Assembly: GCA_041521345.1 (NCBI GenBank)
Contig: JBGOHB010000001.1
Strand: one strand, 5' to 3'
DNA: 64,000 nt
From: Virgibacillus_N oceani_A
GTDB taxonomy: Bacteria; Bacillota; Bacilli; Bacillales; Amphibacillaceae
Shown piece after piece: positions 35,900-45,143 of this stretch (position 1 is the stretch's first letter; each line of letters starts with the position of its first letter). Position numbers and translations under genes: made by a program. Under the pieces are notes generated by a model, which was not told the origin of the DNA, did not search any database, and saw nothing but the letters and a program-made list of their open reading frames with translations.

Positions 35900-37372
35900 A
35901 TGAAGAAGGTTTCTAGTGTTTTTTATATTACCATTTCATTGGTTATTGTAGCGGTTATTCTGGGTGCTATTTTTCCAGATCAGTTTGAACAGGTTACTTC
36001 ATTAACAAATATATTTCTTTCTACTAACTTCGGCTGGTATTACATGTGGCTGTTTTCAGCTATTATTTTATTTTCACTAATTGTAGCATTCAGCCCTTAC
36101 GGTAAAATAAAACTTGGTAAAAAGAACGAAAAACCGGAATTCTCCACTATTTCATGGATTGCCATGTTATTTTCAGCAGGGCTTGGAATTGGTCTCGTTT
36201 TTTATGGCGCAGCTGAACCTTTATATCATTTTGTTACAGATGCACCGATTGCCGATCCAGGTTCAGATGAAGCATTTAAACAAAGCTTGTCTTTTACTTT
36301 TTTCCATTGGGGGATCCACGGCTGGTCTATGTATGGATTTATTGCATTAGCTTTAGCTTTTTCCCAATTTAGAAAAGGGGAACCTGGATTAATATCTGCC
36401 ACGTTAAAACCACTCTTCGGGGATAAAATGGACGGCCCATTTGGCATTACTATAGATGTATTGGCTACCTTTGCAACTGTATTTGGCGTTGCAACATCTC
36501 TTGGGTTTGGTGCTTCGCAAATAAATGGAGGCTTGGATCATTTATTTGGTATTGAAGTAGGTTTTACGGCGCAGTTCTTTATTATTCTGATTGTAACCGT
36601 ATTATTTCTCATCTCCGCCTGGACGGGATTAAGCAAAGGAATTAAATATTTATCCAATACCAATTTGGTTTTGGCACTGCTATTACTTATCACTGTTATC
36701 ATTACGGGACCTACCCTGCTCATTTTCAACATGTTTACGGATGCATTTGGGACATACTTGCAGAATATTGTTCAGCTAAGTTTCCGAACAGCACCCCTCG
36801 GTTCAGATAACAGAGGGTGGCTTGATGCATGGACGGTTTTTTATTGGGCATGGTGGATTTCCTGGGGGCCGTTTGTCGGCATGTTTATAGCCAGGGTGTC
36901 ACGTGGACGTACCATTCGGCAATTTATCCTTGGTGTAATTCTTGCCCCTACTCTTTTGGTTAGTATTTGGTTTGCAGCCTTTGGCACAACTGCAGGGAAT
37001 ATTCAAAATAGCGGGGTGGATTTGTCTCAGTATGTGACAGAACTTGTATTGTTTAACATGTTTGATCATCTTCCTATGTCTTTTTTACTTTCGATGATTG
37101 CTATTCTGCTCATTATATCTTACTTCATCACCTCCGCAGATTCAGCTACTTTTGTACTGGGCATGCAGGCAACAAGAGGTTCATTGTCCCCGCCGAATAG
37201 TGTGAAAATAGTTTGGGGACTTGCTCAATCATCTATTGCGCTCATTTTACTGTATGTCGGAGGTCTCACAGCCTTGCAAAACACCATTATTGCAGTAGCT
37301 TTGCCATTCTCTTTTATCCTCATCCTGATGATGATTTCCTTGTTTCGGGCTTTGAGTAAAGAAAATGTATAA
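35900..37372 (+). CDS. BCCT family transporter (glycine betaine/choline type)
   Basis: 490 residues from ATG 35900 behind GCAGGAGG; a TTG at 35885 is upstream of that site. Twelve helices with the BCCT signatures: MLFSAGLGIGLVFYGAAEPL and the tryptophan-rich WTVFYWAWWISWGPFVGMFIARVSRG substrate box. It takes up betaine-like osmoprotectants with Na+. It resembles OpuD, though carnitine or choline carriers cannot be excluded. Fits a salt-tolerant host. Confidence 0.9.
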   Translation: MKKVSSVFYITISLVIVAVILGAIFPDQFEQVTSLTNIFLSTNFGWYYMWLFSAIILFSLIVAFSPYGKIKLGKKNEKPEFSTISWIAMLFSAGLGIGLVFYGAAEPLYHFVTDAPIADPGSDEAFKQSLSFTFFHWGIHGWSMYGFIALALAFSQFRKGEPGLISATLKPLFGDKMDGPFGITIDVLATFATVFGVATSLGFGASQINGGLDHLFGIEVGFTAQFFIILIVTVLFLISAWTGLSKGIKYLSNTNLVLALLLLITVIITGPTLLIFNMFTDAFGTYLQNIVQLSFRTAPLGSDNRGWLDAWTVFYWAWWISWGPFVGMFIARVSRGRTIRQFILGVILAPTLLVSIWFAAFGTTAGNIQNSGVDLSQYVTELVLFNMFDHLPMSFLLSMIAILLIISYFITSADSATFVLGMQATRGSLSPPNSVKIVWGLAQSSIALILLYVGGLTALQNTIIAVALPFSFILILMMISLFRALSKENV

Positions 37373-37495
37373 GTATTTATCCCTAATCAGAAATTCTCTT
37401 TTTGGGGGTCTCTGCTGTTATGGTATCTCTTGAAAAAAGCAAAGCTTATCATTACACTTGTTAGATAAACTACTTGCCTGAAAGAAGTGAGAAAG

Positions 37496-38227
37496 ATGCC
37501 GAATCATACCAACTCAGCTATTCGATTTAATGAAGTCAATTTTAATGCAGATGGTGTACACATAATAAAAAATATTTCCGGCTCTATTATGAAAGGGAAA
37601 ATCACTACATTAATAGGTCCTTCTGGAGCAGGAAAATCAACCTTATTCCGCATGTGTAATGGGTTAATTTCACCCTCGTCCGGAGAGATTTATCTAAATG
37701 AAGAGCCTATCCAATCCTATGATCCGGTAAATTTACGCAGAAATGTCGGGTATGCCTTGCAGGATGCAACAATGTTAGGAGGAACGGTAAGAGAAAATCT
37801 TGCCCTCCCCCGTATCCTCAATGGCAAAACATTGCCTGATGATGAAGCAGAAGAACTTATGCAGCTGGTTGGTCTGGAAAAAGATTTTTTAAGAAAAAAA
37901 GCAAAAGATTTATCGGGTGGCCAAAGACAAAAATTATCCATCGCCCGCACATTGGTAAACCGGCCGGATATTTTACTGCTGGATGAGATCACTTCTTCCC
38001 TCGACAGGATTTCAACACAGGATATAGAGGAATTGATCCAGAAAATCAATGATAAATATAAAGTAACAATTATCTGGATTACTCATAATTTAGAGCAGGC
38101 AATTACGATCGGGAATCATACCTGGGTATTGATGGATGGGGAATTGATGGAAAGTGGGGAAAGCGACTTTTTAAACAATCCAACAAATGATGACGTCAAG
38201 CGATTTGTAAGCGGTGAAGTGCAATGA
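37496..38227 (+). CDS. ABC transporter ATP-binding protein, FetA-like
   Basis: 243 residues (start ATG 37496; a GTG at 37487 is also possible). Walker A is GPSGAGKST, the Q-loop region is VGYALQDATMLGG, the signature is LSGGQRQKLSIART, and Walker B is DILLLDEITSSLD. It overlaps the permease gene by 4 bases (ATGA). The pair matches E. coli FetA/FetB (YbbL/YbbM), implicated in iron export under oxidative stress. The cargo here is inferred. Confidence 0.82.
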   Translation: MPNHTNSAIRFNEVNFNADGVHIIKNISGSIMKGKITTLIGPSGAGKSTLFRMCNGLISPSSGEIYLNEEPIQSYDPVNLRRNVGYALQDATMLGGTVRENLALPRILNGKTLPDDEAEELMQLVGLEKDFLRKKAKDLSGGQRQKLSIARTLVNRPDILLLDEITSSLDRISTQDIEELIQKINDKYKVTIIWITHNLEQAITIGNHTWVLMDGELMESGESDFLNNPTNDDVKRFVSGEVQ

Positions 38228-38994
38228 GCTTTTTAACATTGGGAATTTCCCTTATATTTGTCCTTATCCCCTTGATTTTATCAAAAGCCTTAAATCTGGG
38301 GCTGGAAAAAGATACATTTGTAGCCACAGTTCGTTCGATTATTCAATTAATTGCGGTGGGATATGTGCTGCAGTTTGTTTTTGATGCAGAGAATATGCTG
38401 TATATTATATTAATGATAGTTTTAATGATTGTAGCCGCTACACATAACGCGCAAAAGAAAGGCGCTTCCATTAAAGGGATTATTTGGAAGCTTGTTTTGA
38501 CATTTACCTTTATAGAAATACTGACACAGGCGATTTTAATCGGGTTTATGATAACCCCGCCAACAGCACAGTATATTATTCCTATCAGTGGGATGATAAT
38601 TGGTAATTCCATGGTGCTCAGTATCCTGTTTTTAAACAGATTCACTTCAGAAATGGAAGAAAAGGACAAGGAAACGGAACTGGTTCTATCCCTTGGAGGC
38701 ACCCCGAAACAGGCGGTGCACAAGCCGTTAATTTCCTCCATTCAAGCAAGTACAATCCCTACCATTGAAAGTCAAAAAACAATTGGTCTTGTTCAGCTAC
38801 CCGGGATGATGAGCGGTCAGATTATCGCTGGAGCAGATCCTGTACAAGCAGTGCTATTTCAATTGCTTATCTTGTTTCTTCTGTTAACAACGGCAGTGAT
38901 TACAAGTATAATGATCGGGTATTTATCCTATCCGACATTATTCAATGAGCGAATGCAATTTTTGAAGGAGCGATTAGCAACAAAAGAGAAATGA
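38224..38994 (+). CDS. ABC transporter permease, FetB-like (UPF0014)
   Basis: 256 residues with about seven membrane helices. UPF0014/FetB features: RSIIQLIAVGYVLQFVF, GMIIGNSMVLSILFLNRF, and LPGMMSGQIIAGADPVQAVLFQL. Works with the overlapping ATPase upstream. Iron export is known for the E. coli homologue only. Encoded tightly behind the ATPase and just before a SLAP-like protein gene. Confidence 0.85.
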   Translation: MSFLTLGISLIFVLIPLILSKALNLGLEKDTFVATVRSIIQLIAVGYVLQFVFDAENMLYIILMIVLMIVAATHNAQKKGASIKGIIWKLVLTFTFIEILTQAILIGFMITPPTAQYIIPISGMIIGNSMVLSILFLNRFTSEMEEKDKETELVLSLGGTPKQAVHKPLISSIQASTIPTIESQKTIGLVQLPGMMSGQIIAGADPVQAVLFQLLILFLLLTTAVITSIMIGYLSYPTLFNERMQFLKERLATKEK

Positions 38995-39007
38995 TGGGGG
39001 AGCTTAT

Positions 39008-39400
39008 ATGCAAAAGTTATTACTTGAGAAAGCCTGGGAGAAGACTATTTCTGAAACGGACCGCTCCAGAATTATGGAAGCTTTTCATGAAGCTGTGTTA
39101 TCGGATAAACCGGCAGTTCAATTCAGCCCGTTGTGGCAGGCAATAAACCATAAAGGTGAACGCTTGGTTACAGTAATCATTCACAATATAAGTAAAGAAA
39201 CATTTTCTTTTGTAGATAAAACAGTAAAATATAGTGTTGCAGCAAAAACAGCTGCCCAAAATACCTTCAGCCTGCCTTTTTTCGTTAAAGGAGAAACAAG
39301 TACACCATGGACATTTATTTTTCCTAAAACATGCATTTTCTTCGACCATAATCTGGAAAATGGAAAGCTGGAATTAGTAAATAGCTATGACCCTGATTAG
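39008..39400 (+). CDS. Small SLAP-domain-like protein
   Basis: 130 residues without signal peptide or membrane helix. A pattern of LLLEKAWEKTISETDRSRI, NHKGERLVTVIIHNISKETF and STPWTFIFP resembles the SLAP domain seen in Bacillus S-layer assembly and accessory Sec-related proteins. It lies 13 bases after the FetB-like gene, behind GGGGGAGC, so it is likely co-transcribed. Assignment is by eye and moderate. Confidence 0.5.
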   Translation: MQKLLLEKAWEKTISETDRSRIMEAFHEAVLSDKPAVQFSPLWQAINHKGERLVTVIIHNISKETFSFVDKTVKYSVAAKTAAQNTFSLPFFVKGETSTPWTFIFPKTCIFFDHNLENGKLELVNSYDPD

Positions 39401-39417
39401 GACCATAGCTATTTTTT
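39379..39417. terminator. Bidirectional terminator
   Basis: AATAGCTATG and CATAGCTATT arms then TTTTTA. It lies between the convergent SLAP-like and LysM-CAP genes. Confidence 0.8.
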
Positions 39418-39421
39418 ACTT

Positions 39422-40030
39422 CTATTTTTTTATAAACATTTGTGTCCAATAATTTCCTGATTCAACATAACCCACACCAATATGTGTAAAGTCGCTGCTC
39501 ATAATATTTGCTCTATGTCCGGAGCTGTTCATCCAAGCATTGACAACCTGCTCGGCAGACCCTTGACCTCTCGCAATATTTTCACCGGCAGTTGTATAAT
39601 TGATACCGAAATCCTGCATCATGGTGAATGGTGAACCATAAACAGGACTGTCATGACTGAAATAGTTTTGATCTTTCATATCCTGAGACTTATATTTTGC
39701 CACTCTCGCCAGTTCCCAGTCATATTTCAAAGCAGACAAACCAGCTTTTTCCCGTTCTTGGTTTACCAAATCGATTACTTCTTGTTCCTGCGAAAATTCA
39801 GCATTGCTCGCTATGTTTATTTTTTGTCCGGGATAAATATGATTCGGATTGGCCAGCTGGGGATTGGCATCAACCAGTTCACTGACCCCTGTTTCTGTTT
39901 TTACTGCAATTTTCCATAATGCATCTCCAGGTGTTACTGTATAAGTATTAGCTGCTAATGAGCTCGCAGGAAATAGTAAAGCTATAGTTAATATAGACAC
40001 AAATGTAAGCTTACTGACTTTCTTAAGCAT
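39422..40030 (-). CDS. Secreted LysM-CAP domain protein
   Basis: 202 residues from ATG 40030, 9 bases after AAAGG; earlier in-frame ATGs have no good site. A signal peptide (KKVSKLTFVSILTIALLFPASSLA) is followed by a LysM domain (YTVTPGDALWKIAVKTE..NPNHIYPGQKI) and a CAP/SCP domain (VIDLVNQEREKAGL, YFSHDSPVYG, AGENIARG, WMNSSGHRANIM). LysM holds it to peptidoglycan; similar to YkwD/SafA-type wall or spore proteins. CAP domain activity is unknown. Confidence 0.88.
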   Translation of the reverse strand: MLKKVSKLTFVSILTIALLFPASSLAANTYTVTPGDALWKIAVKTETGVSELVDANPQLANPNHIYPGQKINIASNAEFSQEQEVIDLVNQEREKAGLSALKYDWELARVAKYKSQDMKDQNYFSHDSPVYGSPFTMMQDFGINYTTAGENIARGQGSAEQVVNAWMNSSGHRANIMSSDFTHIGVGYVESGNYWTQMFIKK

Positions 40031-40090
40031 TCCCATCATCCTTTCTTTTTGATATAAACATAGGATAAATAGTTTTTGAGAAAAAGTCAT

Positions 40091-40328
40091 TATTAAATTT
40101 TTGGCAAGATTATTACCGTATCGTTACAATCCGGTGGAAGTGGTTTTGAAGGCTTGGAACCATCGTTTGAGGGAAAATAATAAGGTAATAAAAATGTAAT
40201 ATTTACGGGGCTTTTTAAAGAATATCATCCATTGAGTTCCCTACAGAAGAATTATTTTTACGCTTAAACTATTAGACTTGTCTACAAAGTTATTACGGAA
40301 CAGCAGGCTTATCTCGCATTCTTCATAA
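40091..40328. other. Gap without a supported gene
   Basis: AT-rich stretch upstream of the LysM-CAP gene. No open frame with a ribosome site, and no riboswitch motif (including the c-di-AMP type) is apparent. Promoters for the LysM-CAP gene probably lie here. Confidence 0.3.
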
Positions 40329-40368
40329 GAAAAAAACACAGCATTACGGACTAAGCCCGCATGCTGTA
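40329..40368 (-). terminator. Terminator of the GPGYG protein gene
   Basis: Minus strand: ACAGCAT and ATGCTGT arms followed by GTTTTTTTC. Confidence 0.7.
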
Positions 40369-40383
40369 TAAAATCATTATTAA

Positions 40384-40731
40384 TCAATATCCGTACGGGC
40401 CAAATCCGGCTCCTGTACTATAAGGGGACCCGTAGCCGGGACCATATGCACCTGGTCCCAAGCCGCCATACCCCGGCCCATATGCCCCGGGACCAGGACC
40501 AAAGCCTGGGCCAAACCCTGGACCAGGTCCATACCCCGGACCTCCTGCACCGTAACCAGGTCCAAAACCTCCAAAACCCGGCCCTCCAGCAAGCAATCCT
40601 CCACCTAAAAACCCAAGGCCCGCACCAATCAAACCGGAAGTCATCGGGTCAATTCCCGCTGCACCAGGTGGTCCAAATCTGTGAGGTGGTTCCATAGGCA
40701 GCATAGGTGGATGATTTTCATATCTATACAT
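40384..40731 (-). CDS. Gly/Pro/Tyr repeat protein, probable spore-surface
   Basis: 115 residues. The first 30 (MYRYENHPPMLPMEPPHRF..) are Pro-rich, followed by a Gly-rich helix-like stretch and then GPGYG/GPGFG repeats to the C-terminus ending GPYGY. No signal peptide. Composition resembles Bacillus spore-coat proteins with Gly/Tyr-rich repeats. Function unknown. The DNA repeat yields a shadow frame in another phase. Confidence 0.6.
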   Translation of the reverse strand: MYRYENHPPMLPMEPPHRFGPPGAAGIDPMTSGLIGAGLGFLGGGLLAGGPGFGGFGPGYGAGGPGYGPGPGFGPGFGPGPGAYGPGYGGLGPGAYGPGYGSPYSTGAGFGPYGY

Positions 40732-40837
40732 TTAAATTCCCCTTTTCATTTAAATTTGCGCTGTATTTTCCAACTCTTCCTTATAGCCTATGTAGCCTGA
40801 AGCAAAATGAACTGGGCAAATGTTTAGATCCACAGAA

Positions 40838-40886
40838 AAAGACAGTCTTTCACCTAATTTAAAGTAGGAAAAGACTGTCTTTATAC
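40838..40886 (-). terminator. Terminator of the TRAP permease gene
   Basis: Minus strand: AAAGACAGTCTT and GAAAGACTGTCTTTTT arms. Confidence 0.75.
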
Positions 40887-40890
40887 TATA

Positions 40891-42849
40891 CTACCGAGAA
40901 GCACGCAAAACCATTTGACCTGCGTCATCTTTACGCTGTTTCTGAATAAACCAAATACCAATCATAAGCACAAGACCGATGAGACTGATTATTATATTCG
41001 GTATGATCAGCATGATACCTGCCGGAAATAATACAAGACGTTCCCAAGCATACGCATTTCGTATAAAGAAACCAACAGTGGAACTACTGACTGCAGCCAT
41101 ACCTATTAAGGACGTAGTGACAGCCAAGATGATCCCCATCACTGTAACATCCACCATGACAAGAATTGGATTATAAACCAGTATATACGGAACGATAAAA
41201 GCAGCAATTGCCAGTTTAAGTGCTGTTACCCCAGACTGAAACGGATTTGCCCTCGCTATACCGGCACCGGCATATGCAGCAAGACAAACAGGGGGGGTAA
41301 TATCTGCAACAATACCAAAGTAAAACACAAACATATGCGCAGCGATCGGCGCAACGCCAAACTCATTAATTAAAATTGGCGCAGCAATAGTAGCTGTAAC
41401 AACATAATTTGCCGTTGTCGGAAGCCCCATCCCTAAAATGATACATGCAATCATCGTAAAAAACAGTGCAAATATCAGGATACCTCCAGACAGCGCAATA
41501 ACGCCTGCAGCAAACTTTGAACCTAGGCCGGTAATGCTGACAACACCAGCAATAATACCAGCTGTACCAACCGCGGCGATAACCGGTAAAGCTACACGGG
41601 CCCCTTGTTCCAGCACATAAATAATTTTTTTAAAGCCCATTCTTGTATCTTTCCTGAACAAACTAATAATGAAAGCTGATACTATCCCCATTAAAGCAGC
41701 CATTTGAGGTGTATAACCAATCATGATCGTTCCAATAATTACAAATATCGGTAAAATCATATACCCATCTTTAAAAATTAACCTTTTAAAATTTGGAAGA
41801 TCAGCTTTTGGTAAACCGACAATGCCCATTTTTTTAGCCTCAAAATGAGTGCCTATAAATATACCACTAAAATATAATATGGCTGGAATGAGCGCTGCCA
41901 GCATAATAGTGCCATAAGAAACACCAATATACTCCATCATAATAAATGCAGCCGCTCCCATGATCGGCGGCATAATTTGTCCACCGGTCGAAGCCGATGC
42001 TTCTGTCGCAGCAGCAAATTCCGGTTTAAAGCCGGAACGTTTCATCATCGGAATCGTAAACGACCCGGATGCAACTGTATTACCAACGGAACTCCCCGAA
42101 ACCATGCCTTGCATAGAGCTTGCGACTACAGCCGTTTTAGCTGTACCTCCTGTAAATCTTCCTGTTAATGCTAAAGCCAAGTCATTAAAAAACCGTCCAA
42201 TTTTTGTATGGACAAGGAGAACACCAAAGAAAAGGAACAGGAATATAAATCTGGCAGAAATTTGAACAGGTGTTCCAAATACACCACTTTCCTGATACCA
42301 AAGGTTAGTGGCAAGCCGATCAACCGAAAAGCCGGGATGGGATAATATTTGCCCTGGAATATAATTACCAAAAATAGTATATAAAATCGCCACACCTGCT
42401 ACTATAACGATCGGCAGTCCCACCGTTCTTCTTGTAGCTTCCAGCAGCAATAATATCCCCAAAATAGAAATGATGACATCAATTGTTGAATAGCCGGAAA
42501 TTCTGCTTTGAAGAATCGAATCAAAGAATATAATTTTATGATAGGTAACATACATACCAGTGAATGCGAGAATGACATCATACCATGGTACAGTAGTCTG
42601 TTTTTTTCCCAATCCTTTCTTTGCAGGGAAAAGCAAATATATTAATCCCAGTGCTGTCCCTACGTGTATTGCACCCTGCTGCTGAGAAGGTAATGTTCCA
42701 AAATAGGCAGTATATAAATGAAAGACGGTTAAAGCCACACTAAGAAATGTAACAACCCAGACCCATTTTCCAATCTTCTTTCTGAAAGTACTTTCCCTAT
42801 CATATTTTTCAAGGATTGCCTCTGAAGATGCTTTTCCCTTTTGTGCCAT
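40891..42849 (-). CDS. TRAP transporter fused 4TM-12TM permease (DctQM fusion)
   Basis: 652 residues from ATG 42849, 9 bases after AAAGGA; an upstream TTG frame start at 42867 is less likely. The N-terminal four helices correspond to the small DctQ-like subunit and the rest to DctM, with SGSSVGNTVASGSFTIPMMKRSGFKPEFAAATEASASTGGQ and LGMGLPTTANYVVTATIAAP hallmarks. It takes up an organic acid with Na+, together with the TAXI-type binding protein encoded upstream. This fused architecture is typical of TAXI systems. Confidence 0.9.
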   Translation of the reverse strand: MAQKGKASSEAILEKYDRESTFRKKIGKWVWVVTFLSVALTVFHLYTAYFGTLPSQQQGAIHVGTALGLIYLLFPAKKGLGKKQTTVPWYDVILAFTGMYVTYHKIIFFDSILQSRISGYSTIDVIISILGILLLLEATRRTVGLPIVIVAGVAILYTIFGNYIPGQILSHPGFSVDRLATNLWYQESGVFGTPVQISARFIFLFLFFGVLLVHTKIGRFFNDLALALTGRFTGGTAKTAVVASSMQGMVSGSSVGNTVASGSFTIPMMKRSGFKPEFAAATEASASTGGQIMPPIMGAAAFIMMEYIGVSYGTIMLAALIPAILYFSGIFIGTHFEAKKMGIVGLPKADLPNFKRLIFKDGYMILPIFVIIGTIMIGYTPQMAALMGIVSAFIISLFRKDTRMGFKKIIYVLEQGARVALPVIAAVGTAGIIAGVVSITGLGSKFAAGVIALSGGILIFALFFTMIACIILGMGLPTTANYVVTATIAAPILINEFGVAPIAAHMFVFYFGIVADITPPVCLAAYAGAGIARANPFQSGVTALKLAIAAFIVPYILVYNPILVMVDVTVMGIILAVTTSLIGMAAVSSSTVGFFIRNAYAWERLVLFPAGIMLIIPNIIISLIGLVLMIGIWFIQKQRKDDAGQMVLRASR

Positions 42850-43043
42850 CTGTTCACATCCTTTCAAAACACATAAATATTACGAGATATTAACTATTTT
42901 TCTAATAATATGATAGAAAATCGTATCCAGGAAGGAATTAATCGTCTCCTTGGCAAAATCAAAATACATGATAGAAAAATGGTTTTTCAATTAAAACTAG
43001 AAGCCATGTGAACCTGTTGGTTTAATAAAAATCAAGCACATTT

Positions 43044-43070
43044 GAAACAGGAGAACCGTCCCTGTGTTTC
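43044..43070. repeat. Dispersed GAAACAGGAGAAC..GTCCC palindrome (copy 3)
   Basis: A 27-base unit with GAAACA and TGTTTC ends, related to 23890-23909 and 35848-35866. It stands directly against the stop codon of the TAXI gene. Confidence 0.45.
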
Positions 43071-43071
43071 A

Positions 43072-44058
43072 TTAATCCACTAGGTCTTCCAAGCCTTCAA
43101 TGCCTGTGTTTTCCCGTGTAACAATTTGAACAACTTCCGGATAAATGTGACCGATAAATGCTGCATTGGTTACTTCATTATCCTCAAAATCTCCGCTTCC
43201 ATCCATCGCATCAAGTGCTGGTACATGGACAGCCATTCCCAGATCCATGTTACCATCACGAATGCTTGCAAGGTTTTCAATAGAAGCACCTGTTTCTGTA
43301 TTTGTTACATTTACCCCATCAATGTTATTATTCCATACCGTTGCCATTTCCCCGCCAAGTGGATAATAGGTGCCACCCTGACTGCCAGTACCTAAAATAT
43401 ATTCATCTTTTTCTTCACTGACATTTAAGTCAGCCACCGGATTATCTACTGTTAACCCTTGTTCTTCATAATAACGTTTTGCGCCAGGATGAATTGGCAG
43501 ATCCTCTGCACCTGCCAGGGCATTTTCCAACGTCATTTGCTCTGATTGTGCATGGGTATTTTCATCTGCATTTTCGACCATACTTTTTGCCAATTCATAC
43601 CCAAGTTCTTCATCAATCGTATCGGTATTTCCCATTAATATGGCATAGGCCGTTACTGTTTCTACATCTTCCTCCAGAAAATCATAGGCATCTGCAGGTA
43701 TGGTATATCTTAAATAACCGCTGTTTTCTTCCATGTATTCAATTGCTTCATCTGTTAAACTGAGCATTTTTACATCACCAGCAGAAGCTTGTAAACTTTC
43801 TATGCTTCCTGCAGGTACACCAAGTATCCCAACAGATATATCAATATTTCCGTCCTGTACGCCATCCGCGGCATCCCCAAAGCCTTCCTGAAACTCACTA
43901 TAATCACCTTCACCAATTCCATATGCTTCAAATAATAACTGAGAAACGGAATTTGTTTCACTTGCTGGCGGTCCAATTGCAATGCTGGTTCCGCCGCCGC
44001 CACATGCAGCAAGAAATAAAACAGCAGCCATCATCGTAAAAAAAATACTTTTTCTCAT
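43072..44058 (-). CDS. TAXI-type TRAP substrate-binding lipoprotein, circularly permuted
   Basis: 328 residues. A lipoprotein signal (LAAC with C19) leads into residues 25-201, which match the second half of known TAXI proteins: IAIGPPASETNSVSQLLFEAYGI through DLPIHPGAKRYYEE. Then residues 219-328 match the first half: YILGTGSQGGTYYPLGGEMA through GHIYPEVVQIVTRENTGIEGLEDL, where the frame ends. Normal relatives (for example Thermus TT1099) have the reverse order. The breakpoint is at the domain-crossing strand. The lobes of the binding protein may still fold. It is placed directly upstream of the fused TRAP permease. Confidence 0.85.
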   Translation of the reverse strand: MRKSIFFTMMAAVLFLAACGGGGTSIAIGPPASETNSVSQLLFEAYGIGEGDYSEFQEGFGDAADGVQDGNIDISVGILGVPAGSIESLQASAGDVKMLSLTDEAIEYMEENSGYLRYTIPADAYDFLEEDVETVTAYAILMGNTDTIDEELGYELAKSMVENADENTHAQSEQMTLENALAGAEDLPIHPGAKRYYEEQGLTVDNPVADLNVSEEKDEYILGTGSQGGTYYPLGGEMATVWNNNIDGVNVTNTETGASIENLASIRDGNMDLGMAVHVPALDAMDGSGDFEDNEVTNAAFIGHIYPEVVQIVTRENTGIEGLEDLVD

Positions 44059-44097
44059 TTCTCTCTCCCCTTTTAATTTGAATTATCGCTTCATTTT

Positions 44098-44111
44098 TGT
44101 ATGCGCTGTCA
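44098..44111. promoter_or_regulatory. cre-like box upstream of the TAXI gene
   Basis: On the minus strand TGACAGCGCATACA differs from TGWNANCGNTNWCA at one position (A instead of T). It lies about 40 bases upstream of the TAXI gene start. Confidence 0.4.
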
Positions 44112-44527
44112 TTCCTCTCAATAGAACCTATACAAAAAATATTTCTCTTTCATCTGCAATATGCAAACTTTGGAAAAGAAGCTTATCTCAATTATACTTA
44201 TATTCTGAATGATATCAATGAAAAAAATATATAAATTAAAAAATCTGTTTCATTATTTAGCAACTATGAATATATAAGAATATTTTTATTTATTTTCAAA
44301 TGTGTTTTTACCTTAATGAAAGAGTTTCTTCTTTTATAATTTTCTGTGACAAACTCCTTTTATATAAACTTAATCATTAAAAAGCACAAAGCCATAAATA
44401 TGATATAAACTTGTAACAGTATTTTCACATTTGGCTGTTGCCTATGTTATTTTCCACTGATACGCTTATGTTAAGAAATGATTTAATTTGTTAAAAAACA
44501 ACACGCAAGCGGAATGGTGGTGATCAC
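44112..44527. other. Gap without a supported gene
   Basis: About 415 AT-rich bases between divergent transcription units (TAXI gene and DeoR-NosL gene). No structured element or convincing promoter stands out to my eye. Confidence 0.3.
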
Positions 44528-45118
44528 ATGTTTCCAGTTGAACGTCAAAATCGGATTAAAGAGCTTATCGCTAAAGAGCATAATATGAAGATATCTGATT
44601 TAAGTGAAATATTAAGTGTTTCGGAAATGACGATACACCGGGATATAAAACCTTTAATTGATGAAGGGTACATAACAAAAACATTTGGCGGAATAACATT
44701 AAAGTATGTGCCCGTTACGCCCGAGGCCACTGAGGATCATTGTGTTGTCTGCCATAAAACAATTAACGAAAAATTAGCGTACCGGATTATTTTACCCGGA
44801 TCGAAAATCGAAACGGCGTGCTGTGCCCATTGCGGTCTTATTCGTCATCACCAGTTAAGTGGTGAGGCAATCCAGGCGTTATGCTATGATTTTTTATGCC
44901 AAACGACAATAGGTGCTTCTTTAGCAACGTATGTAATGGATACTTCCATTAATATCGGCTGCTGTCAGCCACAGGTGCTTACATTCAACTTGAAAGAGCA
45001 TGCAGAAAAATTTGTCAAAGGATTTGGCGGTAGCGTTTATACTTTTGAAGAAGCATTAGAAAAAAACGGGAAAAAAATGCATGGTAAATACTGTCCTCAC
45101 TCCAATTCAATCAACTAA
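44528..45118 (+). CDS. DeoR-type helix-turn-helix fused to a Cys-rich NosL-like domain
   Basis: 196 residues. Residues 4-60 are a DeoR helix-turn-helix (ERQNRIKELIAKEHNMKISD, SVSEMTIHRDI). The rest is Cys/His-rich (C72, C75, C98, C99, C102, C119, C124, C145, C146, C189) and its last third (AEKFVKGFGGSVYTFEEAL with DFLCQTTI..A and the GCCQPQVLTF stretch) resembles NosL, a copper-binding lipoprotein. No signal peptide, so it is cytoplasmic. A metal-responsive (probably copper) regulator of the following SCO and YtkA-like genes is the likely role; this is inference. Confidence 0.7.
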   Translation: MFPVERQNRIKELIAKEHNMKISDLSEILSVSEMTIHRDIKPLIDEGYITKTFGGITLKYVPVTPEATEDHCVVCHKTINEKLAYRIILPGSKIETACCAHCGLIRHHQLSGEAIQALCYDFLCQTTIGASLATYVMDTSINIGCCQPQVLTFNLKEHAEKFVKGFGGSVYTFEEALEKNGKKMHGKYCPHSNSIN

Positions 45119-45143
45119 TACTATTTACAAGGAGGTTTGCACA

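Noticed and set aside
40446..40697. 83-codon plus-strand frame and a 74-codon minus shadow
   Set aside because: By-products of the GPGYG DNA repeat in other phases.
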